Shown here piece by piece: positions 7,619 to 14,543 of a stretch of DNA of 25,437 nucleotides. Where the stretch lies: NCBI GenBank assembly GCA_001871815.1, contig MNVP01000021.1:1-25437 (forward strand). Reading direction: 5' to 3'. The position numbers were made by a program, and so were the translations under genes. Each line of letters opens with the position of its first letter. The stretch's first letter is position 1. Source of the stretch: Candidatus Omnitrophica bacterium CG1_02_40_15. GTDB taxonomy: Bacteria > Omnitrophota > Gorgyraeia > Gorgyraeales > Gorgyraeaceae. Below the pieces are notes generated by a model that saw only the letters and a list, made by a program, of their open reading frames with translations, made no database searches and was not told where the DNA came from.

Positions 7619-8494
7619 GTGACTATGCATCTGACAGAGCCATTAGGTAAGATATTAAAAAGAACAAGGGAATCCAAGCATCTTTCCATAGAAGAAGTAT
7701 CCGAAAGAAGCCGCATACCTAAACATATAATTTCTACCCTGGAAGAAGACAGGCTGAATGAAATAAAATCAGTTTTTTATGCAAAGAGCTTTGTAAAAAC
7801 ATACGCTGCTTTTTTAGGGGCATTGGATGAGGCTGGCATAAAAGAATATCTTGCTAAATCTGCGCGGCCGCCAGAAACGATTTTAAAGCCAGCAGTAAAG
7901 GCTATTTCCGGAACCGCACAGCGAAAATCTTTGCCTACAAAAGAAATGCCGCAGTCAGGTTTTTCAGATATAATTAGATATAAAAACCAGATAATAGCTA
8001 TAATTATAGGAGTGTTAGCGTTCTGGGTGTTGTCGTCAGCTGTTAGCCATGTCACTAAATTTATTAAAAATATATCTGTAAAGAAGCAAAACAAGATAGT
8101 TAAAAGCGCGCTTCTGCATCGCAAGAGTATGGAGCAAACAACCCACCCCCGCACCACAAGGGTACGGGGCAGGCAACGCCCTGAACAGAAACCTTTGGTT
8201 TCGTACGACTCAGGCTCTAAGGCGCCTGTAAAAGATAAAAAAGAAGAAATCGAGATAGAAGTTTCTGCTTCGGATAATACATGGCTCCGGATAACAGGCG
8301 ACGGAGAGCTTATGTTTACGGGAGCATTTAGAAAAGGTAGCTCGGATACGTGGAAAGCAAAAAAGGAAATAAAATTGGAAGCAGGCAATTCAGGCGTTAT
8401 TAAGATAGATGTAAACGGAAAACCCGCAAGCTTTTCCGGGAAAAAAGGCGAAAAAAAAGAAATTATAATTACGAAAGACGGGATAAAAAATTAA
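7619..8494 (+). CDS. rodZ: RodZ-like membrane-anchored helix-turn-helix protein
   Basis: RodZ proteins connect MreB filaments to the cell envelope and help maintain rod shape. Visible parts: an N-terminal Xre-type HTH_25 domain (LGKILKRTRESKHLSIEEVSERSRIP..., residues 8-75) with the SVFYAKSFVKTYAAFLG segment, one transmembrane helix (about 122-142), and a C-terminal DUF4115-like beta domain (about 210-290) with WLRITGDGELMFTGAF. The linker holds a palindrome (8147-8169). The GTG at 7619 starts 2 nt after the ftsK stop; ATG at 7625 is an alternative and neither has a good binding site, so translation is probably coupled to ftsK. Whether an MreB is present is not known from this window. Confidence 0.8.
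   Translation: MTMHLTEPLGKILKRTRESKHLSIEEVSERSRIPKHIISTLEEDRLNEIKSVFYAKSFVKTYAAFLGALDEAGIKEYLAKSARPPETILKPAVKAISGTAQRKSLPTKEMPQSGFSDIIRYKNQIIAIIIGVLAFWVLSSAVSHVTKFIKNISVKKQNKIVKSALLHRKSMEQTTHPRTTRVRGRQRPEQKPLVSYDSGSKAPVKDKKEEIEIEVSASDNTWLRITGDGELMFTGAFRKGSSDTWKAKKEIKLEAGNSGVIKIDVNGKPASFSGKKGEKKEIIITKDGIKN
8147..8169. repeat. In-frame palindrome in the rodZ linker
   Basis: CCCCG (8147-8151) pairs with CGGGG (8165-8169) around a core CACCACAAGGGTA. The core ACCACAAGGGTAC recurs in the hairpin at 22246-22268 at the end of hisA, where the flanks differ but still pair. Confidence 0.7.
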
Positions 8495-8498
8495 TTTT

Positions 8499-8527
8499 GT
8501 AGGGACAGCACGCTGTGCTGTCCCTAC
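8499..8527. repeat. GTAGGGAC palindrome between rodZ and rimO
   Basis: A 13-bp perfect inverted repeat (GTAGGGACAGCAC / GTGCTGTCCCTAC) with a GCT loop, 4 nt after the rodZ stop. Confidence 0.85.
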
Positions 8528-8543
8528 TGAAGCGCCAAAAGTT

Positions 8544-8565
8544 ACGGGGGATGCCCCGTTTTTTT
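8544..8565 (+). terminator. Terminator-like hairpin flush with the rimO start
   Basis: ACGGGG-GATG-CCCCGT followed by seven T (8559-8565), ending at the rimO ATG at 8566. The stem is short (6 bp). If it terminates, rimO expression would depend on read-through. Confidence 0.5.
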
Positions 8566-9915
8566 ATGGCAAAAACAGTCAGTATAATAAGTTTAGGCTG
8601 TCCGAGAAATCTTGTAGATTCAGAAAAACTTGTGTCTAGTTTTATAAAAAAGGGTTATAGGTTTCAGGAGGGTATATTAAATTCTGATACTGTAATCGTG
8701 AACACATGCGCCTTTATAGAGGATGCTAAAAAAGAATCAGTAGACAATATACTTAGGGCGATAGACGCTAAAAAGGACGGAAATATAAAAAAGATTATAG
8801 TGGCTGGATGCCTTTCAGAAAGATATAGAAAAGAATTAACCGGGGAATTAAAAGAAGTAGATGAATTTAGAGGCGTTTTGAAATTTAATGGCAGTGTAGG
8901 GGCGATCAATGATCGCCCCCTGCTTACGCCAAAACATTATGCCTATATCAAGATTTCAGAAGGCTGCGCTAACAGGTGTACATATTGCATCATACCTTAT
9001 TTGAAAGGTAATTATAAAAGCAGGCCCATTGAATCTATAAAAAAAGAAGCAGTTAGGTTGGTAAAAAATGGAGCAAAAGAAATTATCTTAATAGGCCAGG
9101 ATACTTCTTTATATGGTGTAGATTTGTATAGAAAAAAGAGGTTAGGAGATTTATTGAAGGAGTTAGCTAAGATTTCAAAAGATGTATGGGTGAGGCTATT
9201 ATACTTACATCCAGCGAATTTAGATAAAGAAGTTATCGAGGCTATAAGGGATAATGAAAATATATGCAGGTATATAGATTTGCCGCTGGAACATATTAAT
9301 GATAGAATATTAAAGCAGATGGCCAGGAGGACAAATAAAAGGGAAATAATAGCTCTTATAGAGTATATAAGAAAAGAGATCCCAGATGCGGCTATCAGAA
9401 CTTCATTTATAGTTGGTTTTCCAGGAGAAGGGGATAGGGAATTTAAAGAACTAGCATCTTTTATCAAAGAAACAAAATTTGAGAGGCTGGGTGTTTTTAA
9501 ATATTCAAGGGAGGAGGGCACTAAGGCCTATGGATATAAAAATCAGATTCCAGAAAAAGAAAAACAGAGAAGATTTAACCGCATAATGTCAGCGCAGCAA
9601 GGCATATCAAAAAAGGTAAACGAAAGATTTAAAGGCAGGGTATTAAAGATGCTAGTGGAAGAAAAAGGCAAGGGTTATTATACAGCCAGGACAGAATACG
9701 ATGCCCCTGATATAGACGGGTTGGTATATGTTAACCCCGCCCTTCCTTCAACGGCGCAGACTAATATAAGGAAAGGCGGGGTAAAAGGCAAAAATTTAAA
9801 GATAGGGAATTTTTATGATGTTAAGATAACTGATACATTTGAATATGATTTAATAGGAGATTGCTTCGGCCGCCACAAAAGCAATGGCGGACGACGAAGC
9901 AATCTTTTAATTTAA
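8566..9915 (+). CDS. rimO: Ribosomal protein S12 methylthiotransferase
   Basis: Radical SAM enzyme that adds a methylthio group to the conserved aspartate of uS12. The 449 residues have the N-terminal UPF0004 domain (SIISLGCPRNLVDSE, conserved Cys near 12, 48 and 85), the radical SAM cluster CANRCTYC (Cys 134, 138, 141) with YIKISEGC just before, and a C-terminal TRAM domain. RimO rather than MiaB is indicated by GCPRNLVDSE. Start at 8566 (MAKTVSIISLG) fits the family; an upstream in-frame ATG at 8515 lies in repeat DNA. Three repeats are inside the gene: 8896-8923 before the SAM domain, 9735-9781 inside TRAM, and 9858-9905, which encodes most of the last 19 residues after EYDLIGD. No Shine-Dalgarno is present. 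Confidence 0.94.
   Translation: MAKTVSIISLGCPRNLVDSEKLVSSFIKKGYRFQEGILNSDTVIVNTCAFIEDAKKESVDNILRAIDAKKDGNIKKIIVAGCLSERYRKELTGELKEVDEFRGVLKFNGSVGAINDRPLLTPKHYAYIKISEGCANRCTYCIIPYLKGNYKSRPIESIKKEAVRLVKNGAKEIILIGQDTSLYGVDLYRKKRLGDLLKELAKISKDVWVRLLYLHPANLDKEVIEAIRDNENICRYIDLPLEHINDRILKQMARRTNKREIIALIEYIRKEIPDAAIRTSFIVGFPGEGDREFKELASFIKETKFERLGVFKYSREEGTKAYGYKNQIPEKEKQRRFNRIMSAQQGISKKVNERFKGRVLKMLVEEKGKGYYTARTEYDAPDIDGLVYVNPALPSTAQTNIRKGGVKGKNLKIGNFYDVKITDTFEYDLIGDCFGRHKSNGGRRSNLLI
8896..8923. repeat. In-frame GTAGGGGCGATC palindrome in rimO
   Basis: GGGGCGATC / GATCGCCCC with an AAT loop. It adds about nine residues (around SVGAINDRP) just before the LLTPKHYAYIKISEGC segment. Confidence 0.85.
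9735..9781. repeat. In-frame inverted repeat in the rimO TRAM domain
   Basis: CCCCGCCCTTCCTT (9735-9748) pairs with AAGGAAAGGCGGGG (9768-9781) with one mismatch. It adds about 16 residues between GLVYVN and KGKNLKIGNF, normally contiguous in the TRAM domain. Confidence 0.8.
9858..9905. repeat. Inner half of the TCATTGCGAG family at the rimO 3' end
   Basis: AGATTGCTTCG (9858-9868) / CGAAGCAATCT (9895-9905) with the nested CCGCCA...TGGCGG module. It supplies most of the rimO C-terminus, and the stop follows 8 nt later. Confidence 0.8.
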
Positions 9916-9919
9916 ACGT

Positions 9920-10486
9920 ATGAATCTACCTAATAAACTTACAATTTCCAGAATAATTTTGACTAGTATTTTTATATTATTCCTTTTTATAAAAGGCCCA
10001 GGCGCCAAATTTATGGCAATGGCTATTTTTCTAGTAGCCTGCCTTACTGATTATTATGACGGTTATATTGCCAGAAAAAGAGGCACTATCACTGCTTTTG
10101 GCAAATTAATGGACCCTATTGCGGATAAGATACTTATTTTGGGAGCGTTCCTGGCTTTTGTAGAGATGGAGATAATACCAGCGTGGATGGTGATGGTCAT
10201 CATAGCAAGAGAGCTAGTGATTACAGGTATAAGGATTCTTGCGCTTTCGCAAAAAAAGGTTCTTAGCGCAGAGATGGGGGGGAAACATAAAACAGTTTCC
10301 CAGATGGTGGCCGTTGTATCGATACTTATATTTTTAATAATCAGAGATTTAGGATTTAGCTTCAGGTATATGGAAGATTTTAAAATAGCCGTGTATGTAT
10401 TGATGCTTATAACAGTTGGCATGACTTTGACTTCAGGCATTTCTTATATGGCCAGAAACAAAGATATCTTTATGTGGGATAAATGA
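9920..10486 (+). CDS. pgsA: CDP-diacylglycerol-glycerol-3-phosphate 3-phosphatidyltransferase
   Basis: Membrane enzyme making phosphatidylglycerophosphate from CDP-diacylglycerol and glycerol 3-phosphate. The 188 residues carry the complete CDP-alcohol phosphatidyltransferase motif at about residues 43-70 (TDYYDGYIARKRG...FGKLMDPIADK), with the DxxDG, AR, G and two D residues all present, and about five hydrophobic segments. Starts NLPNKLTISRI as in PgsA. It begins 4 nt after the rimO stop and overlaps pgpA by 4 bp, so both steps of phosphatidylglycerol synthesis are translated together. Confidence 0.93.
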   Translation: MNLPNKLTISRIILTSIFILFLFIKGPGAKFMAMAIFLVACLTDYYDGYIARKRGTITAFGKLMDPIADKILILGAFLAFVEMEIIPAWMVMVIIARELVITGIRILALSQKKVLSAEMGGKHKTVSQMVAVVSILIFLIIRDLGFSFRYMEDFKIAVYVLMLITVGMTLTSGISYMARNKDIFMWDK

Positions 10487-10941
10487 AAAATCGTTTATGT
10501 AAGATAATAGCGAGTGTTTTTTATATAGGATATTTGCCTGTTGCGCCTGGGACGCTTGGGAGCCTTGCGTCGCTTGTTTTATATTATTTTATATGCCATG
10601 ACGCATTAATAATGGCCGCAGTTATCTTAATAGTAGTTATACTTGGGTTTATGACAGCTGGCAGGGTAGAGAAAGTTTTTGGAGAAAAAGACCCTGAAGA
10701 GATAGTAATTGATGAATTCGCCGGCATGCTTATAAGCCTATACCGTTTACCTCCTACTATGGGCTATGTAGTTACAGGATTTTTACTATTCAGATTTTTT
10801 GATATAGTAAAGCCAAAGCCTATCAATAGCCTTGAAAAATTAAAAGGCAGCACTGGGATCATGTTAGACGACATTATAGCAGGCGTATACGCCAATATGA
10901 TTCTTCAGGTTATATATATATTTAACCTGTTGCGCCATTAA
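10483..10941 (+). CDS. pgpA: Phosphatidylglycerophosphatase A
   Basis: Dephosphorylates phosphatidylglycerophosphate to phosphatidylglycerol, the step after PgsA. The 152 residues have the family blocks GYLPVAPGTLGSLASL (about 17-32), EEIVIDEFAGM (about 72-82) and RFFDIVKPKPIN (about 104-115), plus hydrophobic segments. ATGA overlap with the pgsA stop implies translational coupling. Its TAA overlaps the TAA of the convergent thpR gene, leaving no room for a terminator between them. Confidence 0.92.
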   Translation: MKNRLCKIIASVFYIGYLPVAPGTLGSLASLVLYYFICHDALIMAAVILIVVILGFMTAGRVEKVFGEKDPEEIVIDEFAGMLISLYRLPPTMGYVVTGFLLFRFFDIVKPKPINSLEKLKGSTGIMLDDIIAGVYANMILQVIYIFNLLRH

Positions 10942-11510
10942 ATGTTCTGTAGGTATTTTTGTAAGAGAATGGAATAGGTAGCGCCTTTTGGACTAAGGTT
11001 GCTCTGAAAGAGCGTAAGTTTGTTGATTTGTACATCATTCCTTAAGCAAAAAGCTGTTTCCTTAAGCAGTTTTGTGAGGCCCAACATATTTTTATCCGAC
11101 CTGACTCTGCCTAGCGTGAGATGGGGCTTGAATTCGCGGCTCTCCCGCTCAAAACCTGATTTTTCTAAAGCAGCCTCTATTTTCTCATTCAGCATTTTCA
11201 AAGATTCTGCGCCTTTATCAATGCCGAGCCATATAACGGCCGGATGATTCAAACTTGGGAAAGCGCCTATCCTGGAAAATGCGATTTTAAAAGAATTGAA
11301 ATTATCTGAGACACTGGATATTGAGTCAGAAATTCCCCGAACCTTATCTTTGTCTATATTCCCAAGGAACTTTAACGTGAAATGCATCTGGTCCTCGGTT
11401 ACCCATTTAACATCAGCATTGGATTTTTTGAGCTGTAAGATGAGCTCAGAGATTTTTTGTTTTGCTTGATGGTCAATTTCAACAGCGATAAAAGCGCGGA
11501 TAGAAGGCAT
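10938..11510 (-). CDS. thpR: RNA 2',3'-cyclic phosphodiesterase
   Basis: Member of the 2H phosphoesterase family (formerly 2'-5' RNA ligase), acting on cyclic phosphate RNA ends. The 190 residues contain the two HxTx motifs, HFTL (43-46) and HLTL (130-133), each followed by the usual strand. Start at 11510 (MPSIRAFIAVEI) fits the family; the in-frame ATG at 11540 is inside repeat DNA. It is downstream of cinA across junction element C, whose last base is 9 nt before this start. The stop overlaps the pgpA stop. cinA-thpR-recA proximity is common in bacteria. Confidence 0.9.
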   Translation of the reverse strand: MPSIRAFIAVEIDHQAKQKISELILQLKKSNADVKWVTEDQMHFTLKFLGNIDKDKVRGISDSISSVSDNFNSFKIAFSRIGAFPSLNHPAVIWLGIDKGAESLKMLNEKIEAALEKSGFERESREFKPHLTLGRVRSDKNMLGLTKLLKETAFCLRNDVQINKLTLFQSNLSPKGATYSILLQKYLQNI

Positions 11511-11519
11511 ATTTCTTAC

Positions 11520-11622
11520 TTCTCGACTCTGATCCCGCAATATACTCTCGCGACCGCTCGAAGAATATTTGCAATACTGTTCGAGCGGACGCCCTGACCG
11601 TACATATGCGCCCAGTCGAGAA
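11520..11622 (-). repeat. Junction stem element, copy C (cinA-thpR)
   Basis: Read on the minus strand it starts TTCTCGACT directly after the cinA TAG and ends AGTCGAGAA 9 nt before the thpR ATG. Inner stem CGCTCGAA/TTCGAGCG; arms of 26 and 26 nt; loop of 17 nt. The arms resemble copy B (GCGCATATG; GAGAGTATATT). It is inverted on the map because its genes are. Confidence 0.9.
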
Positions 11623-12906
11623 CTATAGCAATGTTTTTCTTATCAGGTTTAATGCGGCTTGGGTGGATTTGTATTTTATGAGATTCCGAGTACCGATAAA
11701 GCGAAATTCTTTACAAATAGTTTTTGCTTTGGTTGATAGGGCTATATAGACAAACCCTGTTGGTTTTTTGTTTGTCGCGCCTCCAGGCCCTGCAATGCCG
11801 CTGATTCCTATTCCATAATCTGTACTAGCCAGATCCCTTACATTTTTTGCCATTAATGCGGCAACCTGTTTTGAAACAGAGCCGTATTTTTTTATAAGCC
11901 CCATAGGTACGGCCAAAAGTTTATTTTTAGCCTCATTGCTATAAGTTACAAGGCCGAGCTTAAAATATTTAGAGCTATTTGGCACATCTGTTATTCTATT
12001 TGCCAGAAGACCGCCTGTGCAGGATTCAGCTACAGCTAATGTTTTTTTAGCCCTTAGAAGACATTTTCCAACGATCTCTTCAAGCTTGTCGTTGTCATAG
12101 CCAAAGATATAATTTTTAAGGCGCGACTCAATCTTTTTCTGGATTTTATTTATTATTAAGTCAGCGGCAATTTCATTTTTTTCAGTTACAGTGATTTTTA
12201 CATGTATTTCCTCAGGATGCGGATAGATTCCCATCTGGACATTCCCGCCTATCTTTAAAATGTCTTCTATTATTTCATTTACTCTTGATTCAGCGAGGCC
12301 TGTTATTTTTATAACCCTGGATTTTATAATTTTATCTGTTTGAAAGTGTTTTTTCAAATATGGAATGGCAGTGTTTTCTAGCATTGGATAGAGTTCGAAT
12401 GGGACGCCAGGAAAAGCCAGTAACACCCTCACCCTGGCCCTCTCCCATTTCTTTGAAATGGGAGAGAGGATGGTGGTGAGGGGGATAATTAGGCCTGGGG
12501 CTGTGCCGATGTTGTTATTAATTGGCATGGAGCCTTCAGGTAATAATGCCTGGCGCAGGTTATTAGCTGGCATTTTTATTTTACGTCTCTTAAAGTGAGC
12601 TTTTATGCGCTCAGAGATTTTTTTATTAAAGATTAGTTTTTTATTTAATGCCTTCTGGATACATTCAAGCGTTATGTCATCAACAGTAGGGCCGAGCCCG
12701 CCGCTTGTAATCACTATCTCTGATTCACTAAGGGCTTTTCTTATAGAAGAGATAATAGCTTCAGGATTGTCAGGTATATCCAGATGTTTGGAAGTTTTTA
12801 TACCTATAGAGGCGAGTTTATTTGAAACAAACTGGGCGTTTGTATTTGCAATATGGCCTAGCATTATTTCATTGCCTATCGAGATTACTTGAGCGCTGAT
12901 TTCCAT
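11623..12906 (-). CDS. cinA: CinA-type nicotinamide-nucleotide amidase
   Basis: Two-domain protein: an N-terminal MoaB-like domain (about residues 1-165; SIGNEIMLG, SGGLGPTVDD, FPGVPFELYPM) and a C-terminal nicotinamide-nucleotide amidase domain (about 265-427; AESCTGGLLANRIT, SGIAGPGGATNKKPTGFVYIAL) that hydrolyses NMN in the pyridine nucleotide cycle. The 427 residues are near the usual 410-420, with the extra length explained by an in-frame repeat (12426-12483) just before FPGVP. Start at 12906 (MEISAQVISIGNE) is preferred to the in-frame ATG at 12942, which would overlap the promoter. TATAAT lies 7 nt upstream and there is no Shine-Dalgarno. Confidence 0.92.
   Translation of the reverse strand: MEISAQVISIGNEIMLGHIANTNAQFVSNKLASIGIKTSKHLDIPDNPEAIISSIRKALSESEIVITSGGLGPTVDDITLECIQKALNKKLIFNKKISERIKAHFKRRKIKMPANNLRQALLPEGSMPINNNIGTAPGLIIPLTTILSPISKKWERARVRVLLAFPGVPFELYPMLENTAIPYLKKHFQTDKIIKSRVIKITGLAESRVNEIIEDILKIGGNVQMGIYPHPEEIHVKITVTEKNEIAADLIINKIQKKIESRLKNYIFGYDNDKLEEIVGKCLLRAKKTLAVAESCTGGLLANRITDVPNSSKYFKLGLVTYSNEAKNKLLAVPMGLIKKYGSVSKQVAALMAKNVRDLASTDYGIGISGIAGPGGATNKKPTGFVYIALSTKAKTICKEFRFIGTRNLIKYKSTQAALNLIRKTLL
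12426..12483. repeat. In-frame CCCTCACC palindrome in cinA
   Basis: Outer CCCTCACC/GGTGAGGG and a perfect 12-bp inner stem CTCTCCCATTTC/GAAATGGGAGAG with a TTT loop. Same type as 16881-16928 in alaS. It adds about 18 residues (around TTILSPISKKWERARVRV) before FPGVP. Confidence 0.85.
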
Positions 12907-12913
12907 AGGACTT

Positions 12914-12942
12914 ATTATAAGCAATCCATAATATATAAGCAA
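12914..12942 (-). promoter_or_regulatory. cinA-thpR promoter
   Basis: TTGCTT (12937-12942), a 17-bp spacer and TATAAT (12914-12919) on the minus strand. The cinA ATG is 7 nt after the -10 box, again compatible with a leaderless message. Confidence 0.55.
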
Positions 12943-12960
12943 GATTTTTTAAGATCTTTC

Positions 12961-13040
12961 CCCGCCACAGAAACAATGGCGGGTCAGGATCAAGAAAATT
13001 TTCAATTTTCTTGAAAGAAAACCGCCTTTTCGTGTGTCTG
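12961..13040. repeat. CCGCCA module plus GGATCAA hairpin in the cinA-recA gap
   Basis: This is the first part of a gene-free stretch (12943-13329). CCCGCCA...TGGCGGG (12961-12983) is followed by GGATCAA and a perfect 11-bp hairpin TCAAGAAAATT / AATTTTCTTGA with a TTC loop (12990-13014). Bases 12974-12993 match 17 of 20 at 13279-13298 in the recA leader. No coding region seen. Confidence 0.75.
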
Positions 13041-13078
13041 ATATGTAGGGGGCACAGCATGCCGTGCCCCCTACATAT
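13041..13078. repeat. GTAGGGGGCAC palindrome in the cinA-recA gap
   Basis: A 15-bp perfect inverted repeat ATATGTAGGGGGCAC / GTGCCCCCTACATAT with an 8-nt loop. Confidence 0.85.
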
Positions 13079-13083
13079 CTTAT

Positions 13084-13118
13084 CCCCCTTTCATTCTTTC
13101 AGAATGAAAGAAGGGGGG
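13084..13118. repeat. TTC-loop hairpin in the cinA-recA gap
   Basis: CTTTCATTCT-TTC-AGAATGAAAG, extended by CCCC/GGGG after a 2-nt bulge. It is the second of three hairpins in this gap whose loop is TTC; it runs into the 67-bp repeat. Confidence 0.7.
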
Positions 13119-13182
13119 ATTAATTCGCCCCTACTGATTCGTTTTGCATTCGCAAAGCGAATCAAAACGGTAGGGGCTCATT
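13116..13182. repeat. 67-bp repeat, copy 2 (upstream of recA)
   Basis: Identical at all 67 positions to 2194-2260. It is followed by AAGGAGGTGA (13184-13193), a strong ribosome-binding-like sequence in front of only a six-codon frame (13203-13223), so the start of a lost gene may once have been here. Confidence 0.9.
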
Positions 13183-13206
13183 GAAGGAGGTGAGAATAAT
13201 TTATGC

Positions 13207-13235
13207 TTTACTTTGGGGTGTAGTGAATGTATAAT
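13207..13235 (+). promoter_or_regulatory. recA promoter
   Basis: TTTACT (13207-13212), a 17-bp spacer and TATAAT (13230-13235). Start expected near 13242, giving a leader of about 88 nt. No inverted repeat of the E. coli or Bacillus LexA type is seen around it. Confidence 0.6.
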
Positions 13236-13278
13236 TAATTCTTAAACAATCAAATCCCTCGCCGCATATTTGCAGGTG

Positions 13279-13319
13279 CAATGGCGACTCGGGATCAAAT
13301 TTTGTTTCACAAAATTTGA
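13279..13319 (+). other. Hairpin flush with the recA ribosome-binding site
   Basis: TCAAATTTTGT-TTC-ACAAAATTTGA (13295-13319), a perfect 11-bp stem with a TTC loop, overlaps the first two bases of GAGGAGG (13318-13324). It is the same design as 12990-13014 with a different but still fully paired stem. It could limit ribosome access to recA. Confidence 0.65.
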
Positions 13320-13329
13320 GGAGGAAAAT

Positions 13330-14376
13330 ATGGTTAAGAAAGAAGAAAAAAAGGTAGTGGCGGCAAAGTCTGATGATAAAGAAAAGGCTATTGATTCGGC
13401 TGTTTCGCAGATAGAAAAACAGTTTGGCAAGGGGTCTATTATGCGATTAGGCCAGGAAACCAAGTTTGATGTGGATGTTATTCCTACAGGCGCGTTGTCT
13501 TTAGACCTGGCATTGGGAGTAGGCGGGGTGCCAAGAGGAAGGGTTGTAGAGATATTTGGGCCTGAGGCAGGCGGAAAAACAACTCTTACCTTGACCATAA
13601 TCTCGCAGGCTCAAAAAGCAGGAGGCGTTGCTGCTTTTATAGACGCTGAGCATGCATTGGACCCGGCTTACGCAAGGAAACTGAAAGTGAACCTTGATGA
13701 TCTTTTGATATCCCAGCCTGATTCAGGCGAGCAGGCGCTTGATATAGTGGAGATGCTTGTGAGGAGTAACGCAGTTGACCTGATAGTAATAGATTCTGTT
13801 GCAGCGCTTGTGCCGCAGGCAGAAATAGAAGGACAAATGGGAGACAGGCATATAGGGTTACAGGCAAGGCTTATGTCCCAGGCATTGAGAAAACTCACAG
13901 CTATTATTGCAAAGACCCACACCTGCGTTATTTTCATTAATCAGATAAGAGAGAAAATAGGAGTTATGTTTGGAAATCCTGAGACAACTACAGGCGGAAG
14001 GGCTTTGAAATTTTATTCTTCTGTGAGGATAGATATGAGAAACATAGGAGCAATAAAGACAGGCGATAAGGTCATCGGCAATAGAGTCAGGGCAAAGGTT
14101 GTAAAAAATAAGGTTGCCCCGCCTTTCAGGAATGCAGAATTTGAAATAATACACGGGGAAGGCATTTCAAGGGAAGGCAGCATAATAGAACTTGGCATAG
14201 AGTCAGAAGTCTTGACTAAGTCAGGCTCGTCTATAATCTTTGGAACAGAGAAATTGGGCCAGGGCATGGAATCTGCCAGAGAGTATCTTAAAAATAATGC
14301 AAAAGTCTGTAGTGAAATAGAGAAGAAAATTAAAGAGGCAATAGCGAAAAAAGCAGCTGAAGATAAGAAGAATTAA
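13330..14376 (+). CDS. recA: Recombinase RecA
   Basis: ATP-dependent DNA strand-exchange protein for homologous recombination and repair. The 348 residues match the family: N-terminal helix with QIEKQFGKGSIMRLG, Walker A GPEAGGKTT (77-85; GPESSGKT is the commoner form), FIDAEHALD, Walker B LIVIDSVAALVP, loop L2 with NQIREKIGVMFGNPETTTGG, and an acidic/lysine-rich C-terminus. Start ATG at 13330 is chosen over the in-frame ATG at 13270 because GAGGAGG lies 5 nt upstream and RecA begins here; the extra 20 codons would be repeat sequence. It is preceded by its own promoter and an RBS-proximal hairpin. Confidence 0.97.
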   Translation: MVKKEEKKVVAAKSDDKEKAIDSAVSQIEKQFGKGSIMRLGQETKFDVDVIPTGALSLDLALGVGGVPRGRVVEIFGPEAGGKTTLTLTIISQAQKAGGVAAFIDAEHALDPAYARKLKVNLDDLLISQPDSGEQALDIVEMLVRSNAVDLIVIDSVAALVPQAEIEGQMGDRHIGLQARLMSQALRKLTAIIAKTHTCVIFINQIREKIGVMFGNPETTTGGRALKFYSSVRIDMRNIGAIKTGDKVIGNRVRAKVVKNKVAPPFRNAEFEIIHGEGISREGSIIELGIESEVLTKSGSSIIFGTEKLGQGMESAREYLKNNAKVCSEIEKKIKEAIAKKAAEDKKN

Positions 14377-14382
14377 AATATG

Positions 14383-14486
14383 TCATTGCGAGGGCGAAGC
14401 CCGAAGCAATCTCTATATAGATTGCGGAGCCTGTTCCGAGCTTGTTATTTAGATTGCTTCGGCCGCTTAAAGCGGCCTCGCAATGA
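14383..14486. repeat. TCATTGCGAG family repeat, copy 2 (recA-htrA)
   Basis: TCATTGCGAG (14383-14392) / CTCGCAATGA (14477-14486), with inner GAAGCAATCT / AGATTGCTTC and a nested hairpin GGCCGCTT-AA-AGCGGCC. Starts 6 nt after the recA stop and could act as a 3'-end structure, but no T-run follows. Confidence 0.85.
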
Positions 14487-14543
14487 CAGGCGAGGAATTT
14501 CTTTGGCTTCTCGCAATTACGTTATTATCAGGAGGTTGTATTA

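Noticed and set aside
7777..8388. 203-codon open frame on the minus strand inside rodZ
   Set aside because: It is antisense to a recognisable HTH/transmembrane/DUF4115 gene, shows no family motif and has no ribosome-binding site.
13203..13223. Six-codon frame after a strong AAGGAGGTGA upstream of recA
   Set aside because: Too short to call a gene and overlapped by the recA promoter; mentioned only as a possible remnant.
14383..14486. Intrinsic terminator for recA
   Set aside because: Stem structure is present but no T-run follows either side; classed as a repeat.
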